41,448 bases of DNA, from the NCBI GenBank assembly GCA_030616475.1, contig JAUWXF010000017.1, forward strand, positions 1 to 41,448, given 5' to 3'. The notes below the pieces were generated by a model that saw only the letters and a program-made list of their open reading frames with translations, did not search any database and was not told where the DNA came from. This stretch comes from Desulfobacterales bacterium (GTDB taxonomy: Bacteria > Desulfobacterota > Desulfobacteria > Desulfobacterales > C00003060). A program made the position numbers and the translations under genes. Of the stretch, positions 26,343 through 35,284 are shown piece by piece. The number at the start of each line of letters is the position of its first letter. Position 1 is the stretch's first letter.

Positions 26343-26697
26343 TGGATATTCTCTTCTTCTAAGTAACTTCGAAATAAAGCACACCGTTTGGTAGCCTTAG
26401 GATATTGATGGCACAATTTACGTTTTATACAAATATCCGATTCAGGAAGTTACTTAACGGTTTGGTCTCGGCCATGCGCGGCCGGGTGGAACGCTAATGA
26501 ACTATGGAGCGCCATTTACTACTGAGAACATCAAATATTTCACATACTGCCATTGAAATGATTGACGGTGTTCAGTTGCAACTCCATTCCACCAAGATCA
26601 GCCTGTATATCGTCAGGAGCTGCTTCCACGGCGATTCTCTCTGCAATGCTGCAGCGTAATTGCCAAACCTTCCCACCCCCAGCAATGCGTCGAGAGG
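26343..26697. other. 355-base gap holding a possible small overlapping gene
   Basis: The minus strand has an open frame at 26540-26701 of about 53 codons. It starts with a TTG that overlaps the TGA of the 130-residue protein and reads 'IAERIAVEAAPDDIQADLGGM' (first 20 or so residues shown in part), which looks protein-like. It ends at 26540-26542. The rest of the gap is AT-rich with one short GGCC-based hairpin and nothing else recognised. Confidence 0.35.
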
Positions 26698-27090
26698 TCA
26701 ATAAGATACCAGGCCATCGGTTCCCTCAACGACGTCAATCTGTGATTCTTGGGAAGCACGTGTTATAATCGCTGCCGTCTCTTCATACCGATGCATCGGA
26801 ACGTTGAGGGTCATTCTGGCTTTGGGTTCTGCGTAAATCTGTTGGCTGCGCTCCAGGTAGAAAGGGATGCTTCTTGCGGAGAGCAACCGCTCCACCTTTC
26901 GTTCATTCTCGTCGGTGTCGCGAAGTTCGACCATGAAAACCCCGTCTTCGAATGGTTCCTGTTGTCGGTGGCTGGGTCCTTTGTAGCGCAGCAGGTGTGC
27001 GATGTCGTAGTCGCCGGGTCTATGGCTCGATGGCGGTCCGGGAGGAAATCGAAGACTGTCCGCGTCTTTGTTTTTTCTTTTGTCTGCCAT
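26698..27090 (-). CDS. Small protein, possibly DUF2007-like, unknown function
   Basis: A 130-residue protein. The first 45 residues are charged, with 'PPGPPSSHRPGDYD', and probably disordered. The second part, 'VELRDTDENERKVERLLSARSIPFYLE' then 'LNVPMHRYEETAAII', has the alpha/beta layout of small ferredoxin-like domains such as DUF2007. I chose the ATG at 27090; a TTG start at 27111 is the alternative, and neither has a good ribosome binding site. It lies between the UGA-interrupted DUF4157 gene and the hub genes. Confidence 0.6.
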   Translation of the reverse strand: MADKRKNKDADSLRFPPGPPSSHRPGDYDIAHLLRYKGPSHRQQEPFEDGVFMVELRDTDENERKVERLLSARSIPFYLERSQQIYAEPKARMTLNVPMHRYEETAAIITRASQESQIDVVEGTDGLVSY

Positions 27091-27189
27091 GGTTCGCCAC
27101 ACTTTGCTCAAGATGTCCGCCGCCCGGCAACAGTGAGCGACGCTACTGAACGCTGCCTTCCTTGAAGGAACGCGGTTCCTCTTCTCCCG

Positions 27190-29160
27190 CTAGCAGGTAC
27201 GGACGTGTAAATCGTTGGGTACCCGAGCGCCGGAGACGAATGCAGGGCTGCCGTTGCCGTTGGCCTGCGTGACGTTTATCGCGTTCGTGGTAAAAGCGGC
27301 CGTAATAGCGCCTCCTCCCAAAACGGTCACGGCGAGTTGCCAATCCGACTCCCAGTCGATGTGGTGAAGCGCGAGCACACAGCCAGATGGAATATGCCTC
27401 ACGGCTACCCAGGTGCGGAAACTATCGTTGATTTCCATGTTCGTCATGGTGGCAACGCCCGCCCCTGGTGCACAAACAGGATCGTCCTGCAAGTTCACGA
27501 AAGCGAAAGAGCCCGGTGCGTCGTCCATGCGCAAGCTCACGGTATCTCCGCTGATAACGAAGTTCCCGCGAATGGGCGCGCCAGTCCTCAGGTATACACT
27601 GTCGAACTGCGCGTGTGTGGCCGAAACGCCGTCCTTGATCGGGAAGAACGGCACCGTTATGCGCACCACGTGGCCGTTACTATATGTAGATTCGCGTGTG
27701 CTGCCAAGAAGATTACCGATCAAGCCGACTTCGAAGTCCGAAGCGGAGACAAGAAGGGGGAGCGGCACGGTTATGGTCACTTCCGGTTCGTAATTGACTG
27801 GGCCAAGCGCCTCGACCCTGATGCCTATGCTTCCCCCTCCCATCATGACGGCACGTCGTCTTGCTCCCGGAGTGCGGCCGCTACCTGTTTGGTTGGCGAG
27901 CGAAAATATGATTCCCATAAAATTGGTAGCACACGCCCCCACAGTTGTACCAGGCACCGACGGGACCGCAACCGGCGTCGTGGGAACCAGCGTCACTACG
28001 GCCCGCCGGTTGGGGCTGTTACTTGTACTGAAGGCCGTAGTCTCGCCGTGAGCCAGGGCTATGATCCTGTTGGCGGGCACCCCGTTGCTCACCAATTGCT
28101 GTTTTACGGCCAGAGCCCTGTCACATGAAAGTTGCCAGTTTGGCCCCTGAGCGCCATCTTGACTGGCGAAGCCGTGCACAATCATATCCTGGGTTGCGCC
28201 GCCGGCGGTCCAGGTTCGGGCAAACGTTGCGATGCTTCCCGACACAGCACCTGTCAGCGCAGGGTTTCCAACAGAGAAGGTGACCTCCAAATCGCGTGAT
28301 CTGAGTTCGTCGGTGGTGGCATCAGGGCAATTCATGGTATTGGGTATGTCGGCGGGGTTGCCGAGGCGCTGTACGACGCTGGCGGTACTGAGCCGTCCTG
28401 GCTGGGATTGTTGAACCGTGTGGGTCAATTCGTGGGCGATCAACCGCTTTCCAGCCGCCGTATCGGGAGCATACTCCCCTTCTCCGAAAACAACATGTTG
28501 ACCGACTGTGTACGCCCTTGCGCTAAGTTCTCGTGCTGTCTCTGCCGCCTGGTTGTCTTTATGAATTCGCACCTGACTAAAGTCATGTTTGAAGCGCGGC
28601 TCGAAAAAGGCCCTTTCTGATGCTGGTAAAGGTTGACCCGCGCTTCTTAAAGACTGAATCCTTGCACCTACATGTGACACAATCTCCGGAGTCCTGCCGG
28701 AGACCTCTTTCGCCTGAATAGCTTCCTCCTCCTCTTCTTCTTCTATTGGCTGCCTCTGAATTAGAGGTTTCACTCTACCCGATAAAGGCTTCATTTGAAG
28801 CTCTTCTTCCTCTTCTTCGATAGGTTGACGTTGAATGAATGGAGCAATACTCAACCCGATAGGCTTCGCTTGAACAAGCTCCTCTTCCCCGCACGAGGGA
28901 CCTTGAGCAAACGGTCACCCGGGTTTTAACTGAACTGCGGTTTGCGGCATTCTCATGACTGTTGCGGAGATCCGATCCGCCTCCTGCTCATATTTATCAC
29001 CGGGTTGACCAATTTTTAGCTTCGTCTGAATCTGATAACGCTGCGCTTCGGCAGAGAATCCCCGTTGACTTGAGAAGTGGTGCTTCACAGCGGGATTTGC
29101 AGTTGACGAATCTAATGATTTGTTGCTTGCCTTTGATTGGGTCTGGAATTGTGTGCTCAT
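27190..29160 (-). CDS. DUF4157 plus OmpA-like protein, read through one in-frame UGA (Sec codon or nonsense mutation)
   Basis: One continuous frame of 656 codons, interrupted only by TGA at codon 82 (28915-28917). Codons 1-81 hold the eCIS leader ('IQTKLKIGQPGDKYEQEADR' at 44-63). After the TGA the frame continues at once with 'PFAQGPSCGEEELVQAKP', Glu-rich linkers, a DUF4157 domain (about 165-252, 'LIAHELTHTVQQ', HELTH at 243-247), an OmpA-like domain (about 290-395, 'DMIVHGFASQDG' and 'NRRAVVTLV') and a beta-rich C-terminus. The frame phase is unchanged across the stop, so this is no frameshift. A TTG at 28854 could start a shorter product. Either Sec insertion, recent inactivation or reinitiation fits. 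The start overlaps the 86-residue gene upstream (ATGA). Confidence 0.75.
28886..28917 (-). other. In-frame UGA with a downstream hairpin
   Basis: The TGA is at 28915-28917. About 15 bases after it, on the minus strand, lies a hairpin at 28886-28900: TCCCT / GGGGA with a 5-base loop CGTGC. Bacterial SECIS elements are hairpins in about this position, with G residues in the apical loop. This stem is short and the match is only suggestive. Confidence 0.35.
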
Positions 29161-29417
29161 CGTTTAATTGCCCCATAAATTGCCCGGGCAATTTGTTTGC
29201 TAGCGGGACCTCGATTTGCGCTTGTCTCGATTCCAATTTGTCCGCCTTTTAGCCGGGCGATATTTACATTTTCCGTCAACCTTTCCGAAACTCGCTGTTC
29301 AACCAACAGGCGTGTCAGCTCCCGCTCCACCGAAGCCTTGATTCGCTCTCCATCCCCAGTTTCAAAACCGTCCAAGATGAGTTCTTCGATATTGAGATCG
29401 ATGCGGTTCTGTTTCAT
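29157..29417 (-). CDS. Small eCIS protein after the ATPase, unknown function
   Basis: An 86-residue protein with 'IEELILDGFETGDGERIKASVERELTRLL' as its main recognisable run, followed by 'GGQIGIETSANRGPASKQIARAIYGAIK'. It overlaps the ATPase stop by four bases (ATGA) and its own stop overlaps the next start in the same way, so it is translated in a coupled chain. Small proteins of this kind often lie between eCIS ATPases and DUF4157 genes; no function is known to me. Confidence 0.75.
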   Translation of the reverse strand: MKQNRIDLNIEELILDGFETGDGERIKASVERELTRLLVEQRVSERLTENVNIARLKGGQIGIETSANRGPASKQIARAIYGAIKR

Positions 29418-31420
29418 ACCCAGTCCCTTGTTTCGGCCGCACTGAGTGGTTTTTCAATTTTTGTATATTCCGTCTGGGCGGCGTTACGGATATCGCTCAT
29501 TGTGACCGGCCAGTTTTGATCTGCCGCCAGAAATGCAGCATTGAGGGCGATGTTTCGAATGTTGCCGCCGGCCACATTCAAACGGGCCAGTTTGCGCTCA
29601 TCCAGGTCTTTCACAGGCGTTTGTTGCGGGAAAATCCGCTTCCAGATTTCAGCCCGTTGATTAGCATCAGGGAAGGGGAATTGAATAACAAATCGGATAC
29701 GGCGCATGAAGGCCGGGTCAAGCGCGCTTTTGTTGTTGGTGGTCAGAATGGCCAACCCCCGATAGGCCTCCATACGTTGAAGCAAGTAACTCACTTCGAT
29801 GTTGGCATAGCGGTCGTGACTGTCCTTGACTTCACTTCTTTTTCCAAACAAAGCATCGGCTTCATCAAACAGCAGAATCAGGCCACCCTGTTCGGCGGCA
29901 TCGAATACCTGGCGCAGATTTTTTTCGGTCTCACCGATGTATTTGCTCACGACCGTGCTCAAGTCGATGTGATAGAGATCCAGCCGGAGTTCGTTGGCCA
30001 GAACCTCGGCCGCCATGGTTTTGCCGGTGCCGCTTGGTCCGTGAAAAAGGACGGTGATACCTAGCCCCCTGGGACTGCGCTCCGCAAACCCCCAATCCTC
30101 GTACACCCGGGCCTGCTGCCTCACATTGGTTACCAATTCTCTCAACGTTTTTTTCTGGGGTTGAGGCAAAACCAAATCATCCCAATATGCCGTCGCCTGA
30201 ATGTGTCTGGCAAGATTATTGAACCGGGGGCGGGTTTGGGTGCGGCACATATCCCACAGATTTTTCTCAATTGAGTCATTTTGGGATTCGCTGTTATCAA
30301 GCTCGTTATCAACAATTTCCAGGATCTGATTACTGACAGAACGTATCGCAAGACTATTCATCCGGAAATGTGAAACTATCTTGTCAATCTGACCATTCAA
30401 GCGGGATGCCAGCGGTCCCAGGGCGTGAACCCAGACTACACGCTGTTCAAAAGCAGATGGAGATTCAATGTAAAAGCGGATGCTGTTCCTTTCATTGAAA
30501 GCCAGGGATTCTCTGGTGCTGACAAAAAGCATATTTCTGAAATTGTGGATAAAGGAACGGACATGATGAACGCGGTCAGGTTCGGCAACGTCATCACACT
30601 CAACAAGAAGAGCGCAACCGCTTAACAGGCATTCACGCTCCACAAGCCGGATCAACGCAGTTCGCTCAACCGTATTAGCCGGAATATCAGCCGACAATAT
30701 TTTGAAAAGACCCAGACCGGTATCCCGGCAGGCCCTGGCGGATACAGATCGTATGGTCTGACTGTCCACACCGCAGAGTTGAATCAGAGGGGACCTTCGG
30801 CCCGGGATTGCCTTCGACCATATTTTTAAGATACGGTCCGATATGTTTTGATGGGAGGGGCTAAGTTCAGATGACTCGTATACCTGGTCCACGACCCCCC
30901 AAACTCGTTCATCAAGATGCGGGGCTCCGGCGAGGTAATGAAGTATCCTTTCGTCTATCCGAAGAGGGCTTGTTGTCAGGAAGTCGCCGGGGCCGACTTC
31001 GATCAGACGCCAGTATCGTAATGGTCGATCCGGGGTAAGGGCGCTCCAGTGTGCCTCGGGCAAAGCGGCAAGAGCCAGGCCGAACGTTGGCGTCCGACGT
31101 TGTGTGTCTGCTTGATACATGGCGCATAAATCAGCTATCTTCGAGTCAACTTCAGTACCGGCACACATAAGGAGCAGATCCCGCTCAAAGGGCGACAGCC
31201 CGAAGTTTGTTACAAGCACATCCAGTGCTGCCGCACTCGGCATAGAATCCCGGGCCCGTTCACACTTTTCAGTAAGCGCACGTACATCCGTATCTTTCTT
31301 TGCAACATCTTCGTTATCCGGCTTAACATGATATTCAAGCACACCGCGGATGAATCCAATGGACGCCATGAGAAAGCGCTTGTTGGCTTCCTGCCAGATG
31401 TTAACCTCTTCGCTGATCAT
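29414..31420 (-). CDS. eCIS AAA+ ATPase (Afp15-like)
   Basis: A 668-residue protein. The C-terminal AAA+ domain (about 440-650) carries Walker A 'GPSGTGKT' (461-468), Walker B 'LILLFDEADA' (about 516-525), the sensor region 'ILTTNN' and an arginine-rich 'FMRRIRF'. The N-terminal ~430 residues form the extended helical domain typical of Afp15, including 'LDVLVTNFGLSPFERDLLLMCAG'. ATPases of this family are essential for assembly of complete particles. Its ATG overlaps the stop of the DUF4255 gene (ATGA). Confidence 0.92.
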   Translation of the reverse strand: MISEEVNIWQEANKRFLMASIGFIRGVLEYHVKPDNEDVAKKDTDVRALTEKCERARDSMPSAAALDVLVTNFGLSPFERDLLLMCAGTEVDSKIADLCAMYQADTQRRTPTFGLALAALPEAHWSALTPDRPLRYWRLIEVGPGDFLTTSPLRIDERILHYLAGAPHLDERVWGVVDQVYESSELSPSHQNISDRILKIWSKAIPGRRSPLIQLCGVDSQTIRSVSARACRDTGLGLFKILSADIPANTVERTALIRLVERECLLSGCALLVECDDVAEPDRVHHVRSFIHNFRNMLFVSTRESLAFNERNSIRFYIESPSAFEQRVVWVHALGPLASRLNGQIDKIVSHFRMNSLAIRSVSNQILEIVDNELDNSESQNDSIEKNLWDMCRTQTRPRFNNLARHIQATAYWDDLVLPQPQKKTLRELVTNVRQQARVYEDWGFAERSPRGLGITVLFHGPSGTGKTMAAEVLANELRLDLYHIDLSTVVSKYIGETEKNLRQVFDAAEQGGLILLFDEADALFGKRSEVKDSHDRYANIEVSYLLQRMEAYRGLAILTTNNKSALDPAFMRRIRFVIQFPFPDANQRAEIWKRIFPQQTPVKDLDERKLARLNVAGGNIRNIALNAAFLAADQNWPVTMSDIRNAAQTEYTKIEKPLSAAETRDWV

Positions 31421-32721
31421 GGAAAAGTAAGCCTCGGTTCATTGTACTGGTTATACGTCGGGCTGAGCGGGTTCGTATCACGCACAGGAATACTCTGTGC
31501 GCCGTCTACCTGCACACGGACGATGTAATCCCCCGTAGTAACGGCGTTGTCCGGGATCGTGAAGGTTACCGTATTGGCTGCCGCTGTGCGAATGTCGGCA
31601 AGAAAGCTGTAAGCCGAAGGATCGGTGCTGTTACCGAATTCATTCAGGAGTAGCACAACCCGCTGGCGTGCCCCGACTTCGGGATCGAGCGTGATTGTTA
31701 TAATCCGAAAAACATTGCCGTTCGGATCGGTTTGCGGCGGCGAAAGCTGGATATCGTAAGTTCCCGGGACGGTTTGACGGATAATGGGGCGAAGTAAAAC
31801 AGGAAATACATTGGATTCTACGCCATCATGTTCGACGGGGGGCGTTCCCATAAGCAGGCGGTGGATAACCTGCAAGCCCTGCAATCCGGCACGCAGTACC
31901 CCCGTCGTCGGTACTGCTGTTGAGAGATCCAGTTGGATGTGGGTATCGCTCAGGTCTGCGCGGGCCGGTCTGTACAGCGCTTCGCCAAGCCGCAACAATG
32001 TGACATCGCCACGCAGACGTTTCCCTTCGATGATTAATGTGGAGGCATGGATGATCGGCGCATGGGGGTCAGGATCCGTGCTTATTTTTTCAATAACCGG
32101 CTGGCGGAACGGACGAACATAGACGTTTCGCGTTCGAACCGGCAAGCCCTGCTGAGGACTGTCATCCGTTTCGATGAGTACGAGATTGCCGATATAGGCC
32201 ACGGACAGGCGGTAGGCAGTCTGAAAAAAGACCGACCATAACTTGGAGAGTTCTTCCAGATTCAGGGATATGGGGGTAAACTTGACCCGCTCTATCTGTT
32301 CGGCCAGGTCAGAGCCTGCCAGATAGGGAAAGCTCACGCTGCCAACGGTATTTTGGATCATATCCCGGGTGAGCAACGGACGGGCATGTAGAACGCGAAC
32401 TGCGCTGCCCAGTACGCGCTGCGGCTCGAGAGTGGGTTCATCACCATAGAAAGTCAGCAGATAATGAAGATCCAGAGCCACCTGCGGGAGTTCGACAAGT
32501 GCACCGTTTGAGTTTCTTCGCAAGGGCAGGTCGGCATTTCGGTAAGCCGGATTCGGTGACACCTGATAAAGAAAAATATTCACGCCCGGTGTTCTGAGAG
32601 TCTCCAGTTCGTCCGGCCGAACCATGGAGACGCCGGCACCCTGCACCTCGGCCTCCACTGCCGGACGTAACAGGTCGTTCAGCGTTGCTGTGACTGTGGC
32701 AATAGCCAGATCATTACTCAT
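31417..32721 (-). CDS. DUF4255 protein: tail cap/terminator (Afp16-like)
   Basis: A 434-residue protein. The DUF4255 domain (about 1-200) starts 'MSNDLAIATVTATLNDLLRPA' in general form and includes 'GVNIFLYQVSPNPAYRN' and 'LDLHYLLTFYGDEP'. Afp16-type proteins cap the tube and sheath and set their end. The rest (about 200-434) adds Ig-like domains ending 'GDYIVRVQVDGAQS'. I moved the start to 32721, five bases after the previous stop, since the longer version adds 63 residues that overlap the upstream gene in another frame. Confidence 0.9.
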   Translation of the reverse strand: MSNDLAIATVTATLNDLLRPAVEAEVQGAGVSMVRPDELETLRTPGVNIFLYQVSPNPAYRNADLPLRRNSNGALVELPQVALDLHYLLTFYGDEPTLEPQRVLGSAVRVLHARPLLTRDMIQNTVGSVSFPYLAGSDLAEQIERVKFTPISLNLEELSKLWSVFFQTAYRLSVAYIGNLVLIETDDSPQQGLPVRTRNVYVRPFRQPVIEKISTDPDPHAPIIHASTLIIEGKRLRGDVTLLRLGEALYRPARADLSDTHIQLDLSTAVPTTGVLRAGLQGLQVIHRLLMGTPPVEHDGVESNVFPVLLRPIIRQTVPGTYDIQLSPPQTDPNGNVFRIITITLDPEVGARQRVVLLLNEFGNSTDPSAYSFLADIRTAAANTVTFTIPDNAVTTGDYIVRVQVDGAQSIPVRDTNPLSPTYNQYNEPRLTFP

Positions 32722-32725
32722 GACG

Positions 32726-33874
32726 CTAAGGTTCCGAATACATGTAATTACGCACGGAATAAAATTCGTCAAACCCGACCGACCGTGACGCGGCGGCGGG
32801 TTGGGGCGGAGCTTTCTTTTGCGCCTGAACGGCGCGCAGTTCGACTTGTCCGATTCGCACCTGCACCGGCGGTTCGGCCGCCGGTTTTTTGAAATCGCTT
32901 CCTCCGACACCGGTTTTTAATGGCGATGCGGTCATTGCTGCAGTCACCGGCTGGCTTTTAGCTGCGGATATTTTAACATGCGTATAAGATTTCTTATCCA
33001 CTGCCGACAATTGTTCTTCATGCGATTTTTGTTGCGGCATGTTTTTTTTATTCAAGGCAGATGACTGCATTTCGGGATTTCGGAAGGATGAAGCCTCCAG
33101 ATCATCGTGAATCCGTTCAACATGCTGATCAGATAACTCCCCCTGGCGGTTTGCCGGTGGCCGGATGTTGTCCCGGGCGAGCTTCTTAACCTCTGAGTGC
33201 ATATCAACAGGCGTTGCCGGGCGCAATTGCGCGGGACGTACGGATGGTCTCTTTGATTCCTGTTCGGGCAATTGAGGTGAAAAAGAGGTTCGATTATCCT
33301 CTCCCCAGGAATGCCTATCGCTTTTTTCTAAACGCTGAGGCGCGTGCTGAAACCGGACTGTTTTTTCTGCTGGGTCCTCAACTTTTTCAACTGAATGAAC
33401 ACGGTGTTCAATATCAGATGTTTGCAGCGAGTGTCCGGCAGCTGCAGGTCGAGGGTCGGGCAGCACGTTTTTGACAGCGTTTGCCGGTGATTTTTTTTCA
33501 GGAAATGGAGAGACCGGCCCAGCTTCATCTCCGTTTGAAACCGGCATCCCTGTCTCCCCTACGGCATCTCGTCTTGCTGAAAGATTTTCCGACTCACTAG
33601 TGCTTAAATGCTGCGCCGGGGGTATACCCGGAGTATCGGTTGCGGTCATCGATATATCATGAGCATTGTCCGATGTTACAGGGCTCGATAATGAGGCTGC
33701 AGAATCGGATGGTGGCAGGGAGTGATCATCAAGACCAGCGGTCAAACCAATGTCTTGACTGCCGTGAATAGATAACCCTGCAACGGGCTCAGGATGTGCC
33801 GGGCGTGCATTGATCGCTGTCCATGGACCGAGGCCCGCGCCACGTTGTGCGAGGTTGATCAGAAAGTTGCTCAT
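32726..33874 (-). CDS. Long disordered eCIS protein, unknown function
   Basis: A 382-residue protein with low sequence complexity, rich in S, P, Q, E and K. Only the ends look conserved: 'MSNFLINLAQRGAGLGP' at the N-terminus and 'VRIGQVELRAVQAQ' with 'FDEFYSVRNYM' at the C-terminus. Similar proteins with conserved ends and a variable middle occur between baseplate and cap genes in eCIS. I chose 33874 because AGGAA stands 12 bases upstream and the longer form would overlap the previous gene by 90 bases. It occupies the slot where some loci have length-setting proteins, but it lacks the long coiled coil of a tape measure. Confidence 0.75.
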   Translation of the reverse strand: MSNFLINLAQRGAGLGPWTAINARPAHPEPVAGLSIHGSQDIGLTAGLDDHSLPPSDSAASLSSPVTSDNAHDISMTATDTPGIPPAQHLSTSESENLSARRDAVGETGMPVSNGDEAGPVSPFPEKKSPANAVKNVLPDPRPAAAGHSLQTSDIEHRVHSVEKVEDPAEKTVRFQHAPQRLEKSDRHSWGEDNRTSFSPQLPEQESKRPSVRPAQLRPATPVDMHSEVKKLARDNIRPPANRQGELSDQHVERIHDDLEASSFRNPEMQSSALNKKNMPQQKSHEEQLSAVDKKSYTHVKISAAKSQPVTAAMTASPLKTGVGGSDFKKPAAEPPVQVRIGQVELRAVQAQKKAPPQPAAASRSVGFDEFYSVRNYMYSEP

Positions 33875-33879
33875 AAACA

Positions 33880-34743
33880 TTATTCCTGGGACGAAACGCT
33901 GTCCAGTAACAGGTTCAGATAGCGACGTCTCTTGGACGTGTTCATGCTCATGATCTCGGTTTCGCTCCAATGGTAGTACAGGGCCAGCAGGTGAACCTCC
34001 CGGTAAAGAACGTTCAGGTCAGCCCCTGTTTCCTGCATCACGTAGGCGCAGGCGTCAAATATCGATGAGAAGGCTTCTCCGCACACGGGACAGGTCAAGT
34101 TTAATACCAGTTCAGCCTGTGGGTCCAGTTCGGCCATGCGGGCCGGTAAATCCAGTAACAGCTCAGAGGACCATACCAGGCGATTATCATCTTCGCCAAC
34201 TACGTCTGCGACACAGCGCCTCAGCAATACCTCGGCTGCTGTCTGAATATCGATATGGGCCTGTCGGGCCGCCGCCTCTTGATCCATTCCCGTAGGCAGA
34301 TGAAAAAGAATGCGATACCGGCTGCCATCTTTTTCCACGGTGAATTCATATACAGGTGCCGGATCGGGATTTGGCGGTTGCAGCAGATCGCTCACCTTCA
34401 ACTCAAGATCCATCAGCTCACCGCAATCGGACTGCGGGCAAGTCAGTGTACACTGCATTCGTTCCCCAAAAGTTAGACGTCTGAGGTGCAACAGCAAGGC
34501 CTCCCGGTCGCCGACGGTGAGCGATGCGACCGTTAGTGGGGTAACAGCTTCAACGCCGTTCAGATGAGTGATGCAGCGGGATAGCAAAGCATGTGTCCAG
34601 GTTACCGGCAGCATCGCATTGGCTGATTCGACCATAAACTCTTCATCAGCACCCGTCAGCATGCGCAGCTCCGCCTCACGGAAATGCACCCCGTCGACCC
34701 AATATCCATTGGGCAACTTCACCCGTTCGACTGCAATGCTCAT
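33880..34743 (-). CDS. T4-type baseplate protein (PF12322-like), possible zinc ribbon
   Basis: A 287-residue protein resembling T4 baseplate-hub assembly proteins: 'LPNGYWVDGVHFREAELRMLTGADEEF' opens it, and 'LLLHLRRLTFGERMQCTLTCPQSDCGELMDLEL' follows. Two Cys pairs ('CPQSDC' near 120 and 'CPVCGEAF' near 225) could bind zinc. The C-terminus 'HLLALYYHWSETEIMSMNTSKRRRYLNLL' is also typical of eCIS versions. It starts two bases after the tube stop. Confidence 0.83.
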   Translation of the reverse strand: MSIAVERVKLPNGYWVDGVHFREAELRMLTGADEEFMVESANAMLPVTWTHALLSRCITHLNGVEAVTPLTVASLTVGDREALLLHLRRLTFGERMQCTLTCPQSDCGELMDLELKVSDLLQPPNPDPAPVYEFTVEKDGSRYRILFHLPTGMDQEAAARQAHIDIQTAAEVLLRRCVADVVGEDDNRLVWSSELLLDLPARMAELDPQAELVLNLTCPVCGEAFSSIFDACAYVMQETGADLNVLYREVHLLALYYHWSETEIMSMNTSKRRRYLNLLLDSVSSQE

Positions 34744-34745
34744 CT

Positions 34746-35273
34746 CTAGTCTTCAGGCTCGGTAAAGCTGGGTTCGGTAGGTTCCGTGACCTCATAATCT
34801 CGTTCCCAGCCCTCGTTCTCAAGCTTTAGGGTCTGAATAGCTACAGCATTGCCGCTCGCATCGAGTTCAGGCAGTGCCTGAAATTCCGAAGCCCAACAGC
34901 GGTATACTTTATAGGCGATTGCGAGCTGGCCGGCTTCGTTATAGACCTCGATGATAATGTCCTTGCGAAAATCCTTCAGCGAGACTTCGCTCCCCAGTCC
35001 TGATCCGAAATTCCAGACCTTGTTGGCCCATTTCTCGAACTCGGTATCGTGGGTCACGCCCCGTTCGAGCGTGATGGCCTCATATTTGGTCTGGCCCGGT
35101 GTGCGACGTATCGTGCTCGGGTCGCCCCCTTCCCGATGATCCGTTACATCCGTTGTCCGCTTGAGGGCACCAACTTTGCTCACGCCGGCTACGTATTTCC
35201 CATCCCATTTGACCCGAAATTTGAAGTTTTTGTAAGGGTCAAAACGCTGTGTATTTACACTGAACTGAGCCAT
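34746..35273 (-). CDS. Inner tube protein (Afp1/Pvc1, gp19-like)
   Basis: A 175-residue tube protein of the T4 gp19 family: 'DPYKNFKFRVKWDGKYVAGVSKVGALKRTT' begins it, 'GQTKYEAITLERGVTHDTEFEKWANKVW' lies in the middle. It polymerises into hexameric rings that form the inner tube carrying cargo. Only one tube gene is present, unlike Afp, which has Afp1 and Afp5. AGGGAGG precedes the ATG, and it lies 12 bases after the sheath gene. Confidence 0.93.
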   Translation of the reverse strand: MAQFSVNTQRFDPYKNFKFRVKWDGKYVAGVSKVGALKRTTDVTDHREGGDPSTIRRTPGQTKYEAITLERGVTHDTEFEKWANKVWNFGSGLGSEVSLKDFRKDIIIEVYNEAGQLAIAYKVYRCWASEFQALPELDASGNAVAIQTLKLENEGWERDYEVTEPTEPSFTEPED

Positions 35274-35284
35274 TTGTTCCCTCC

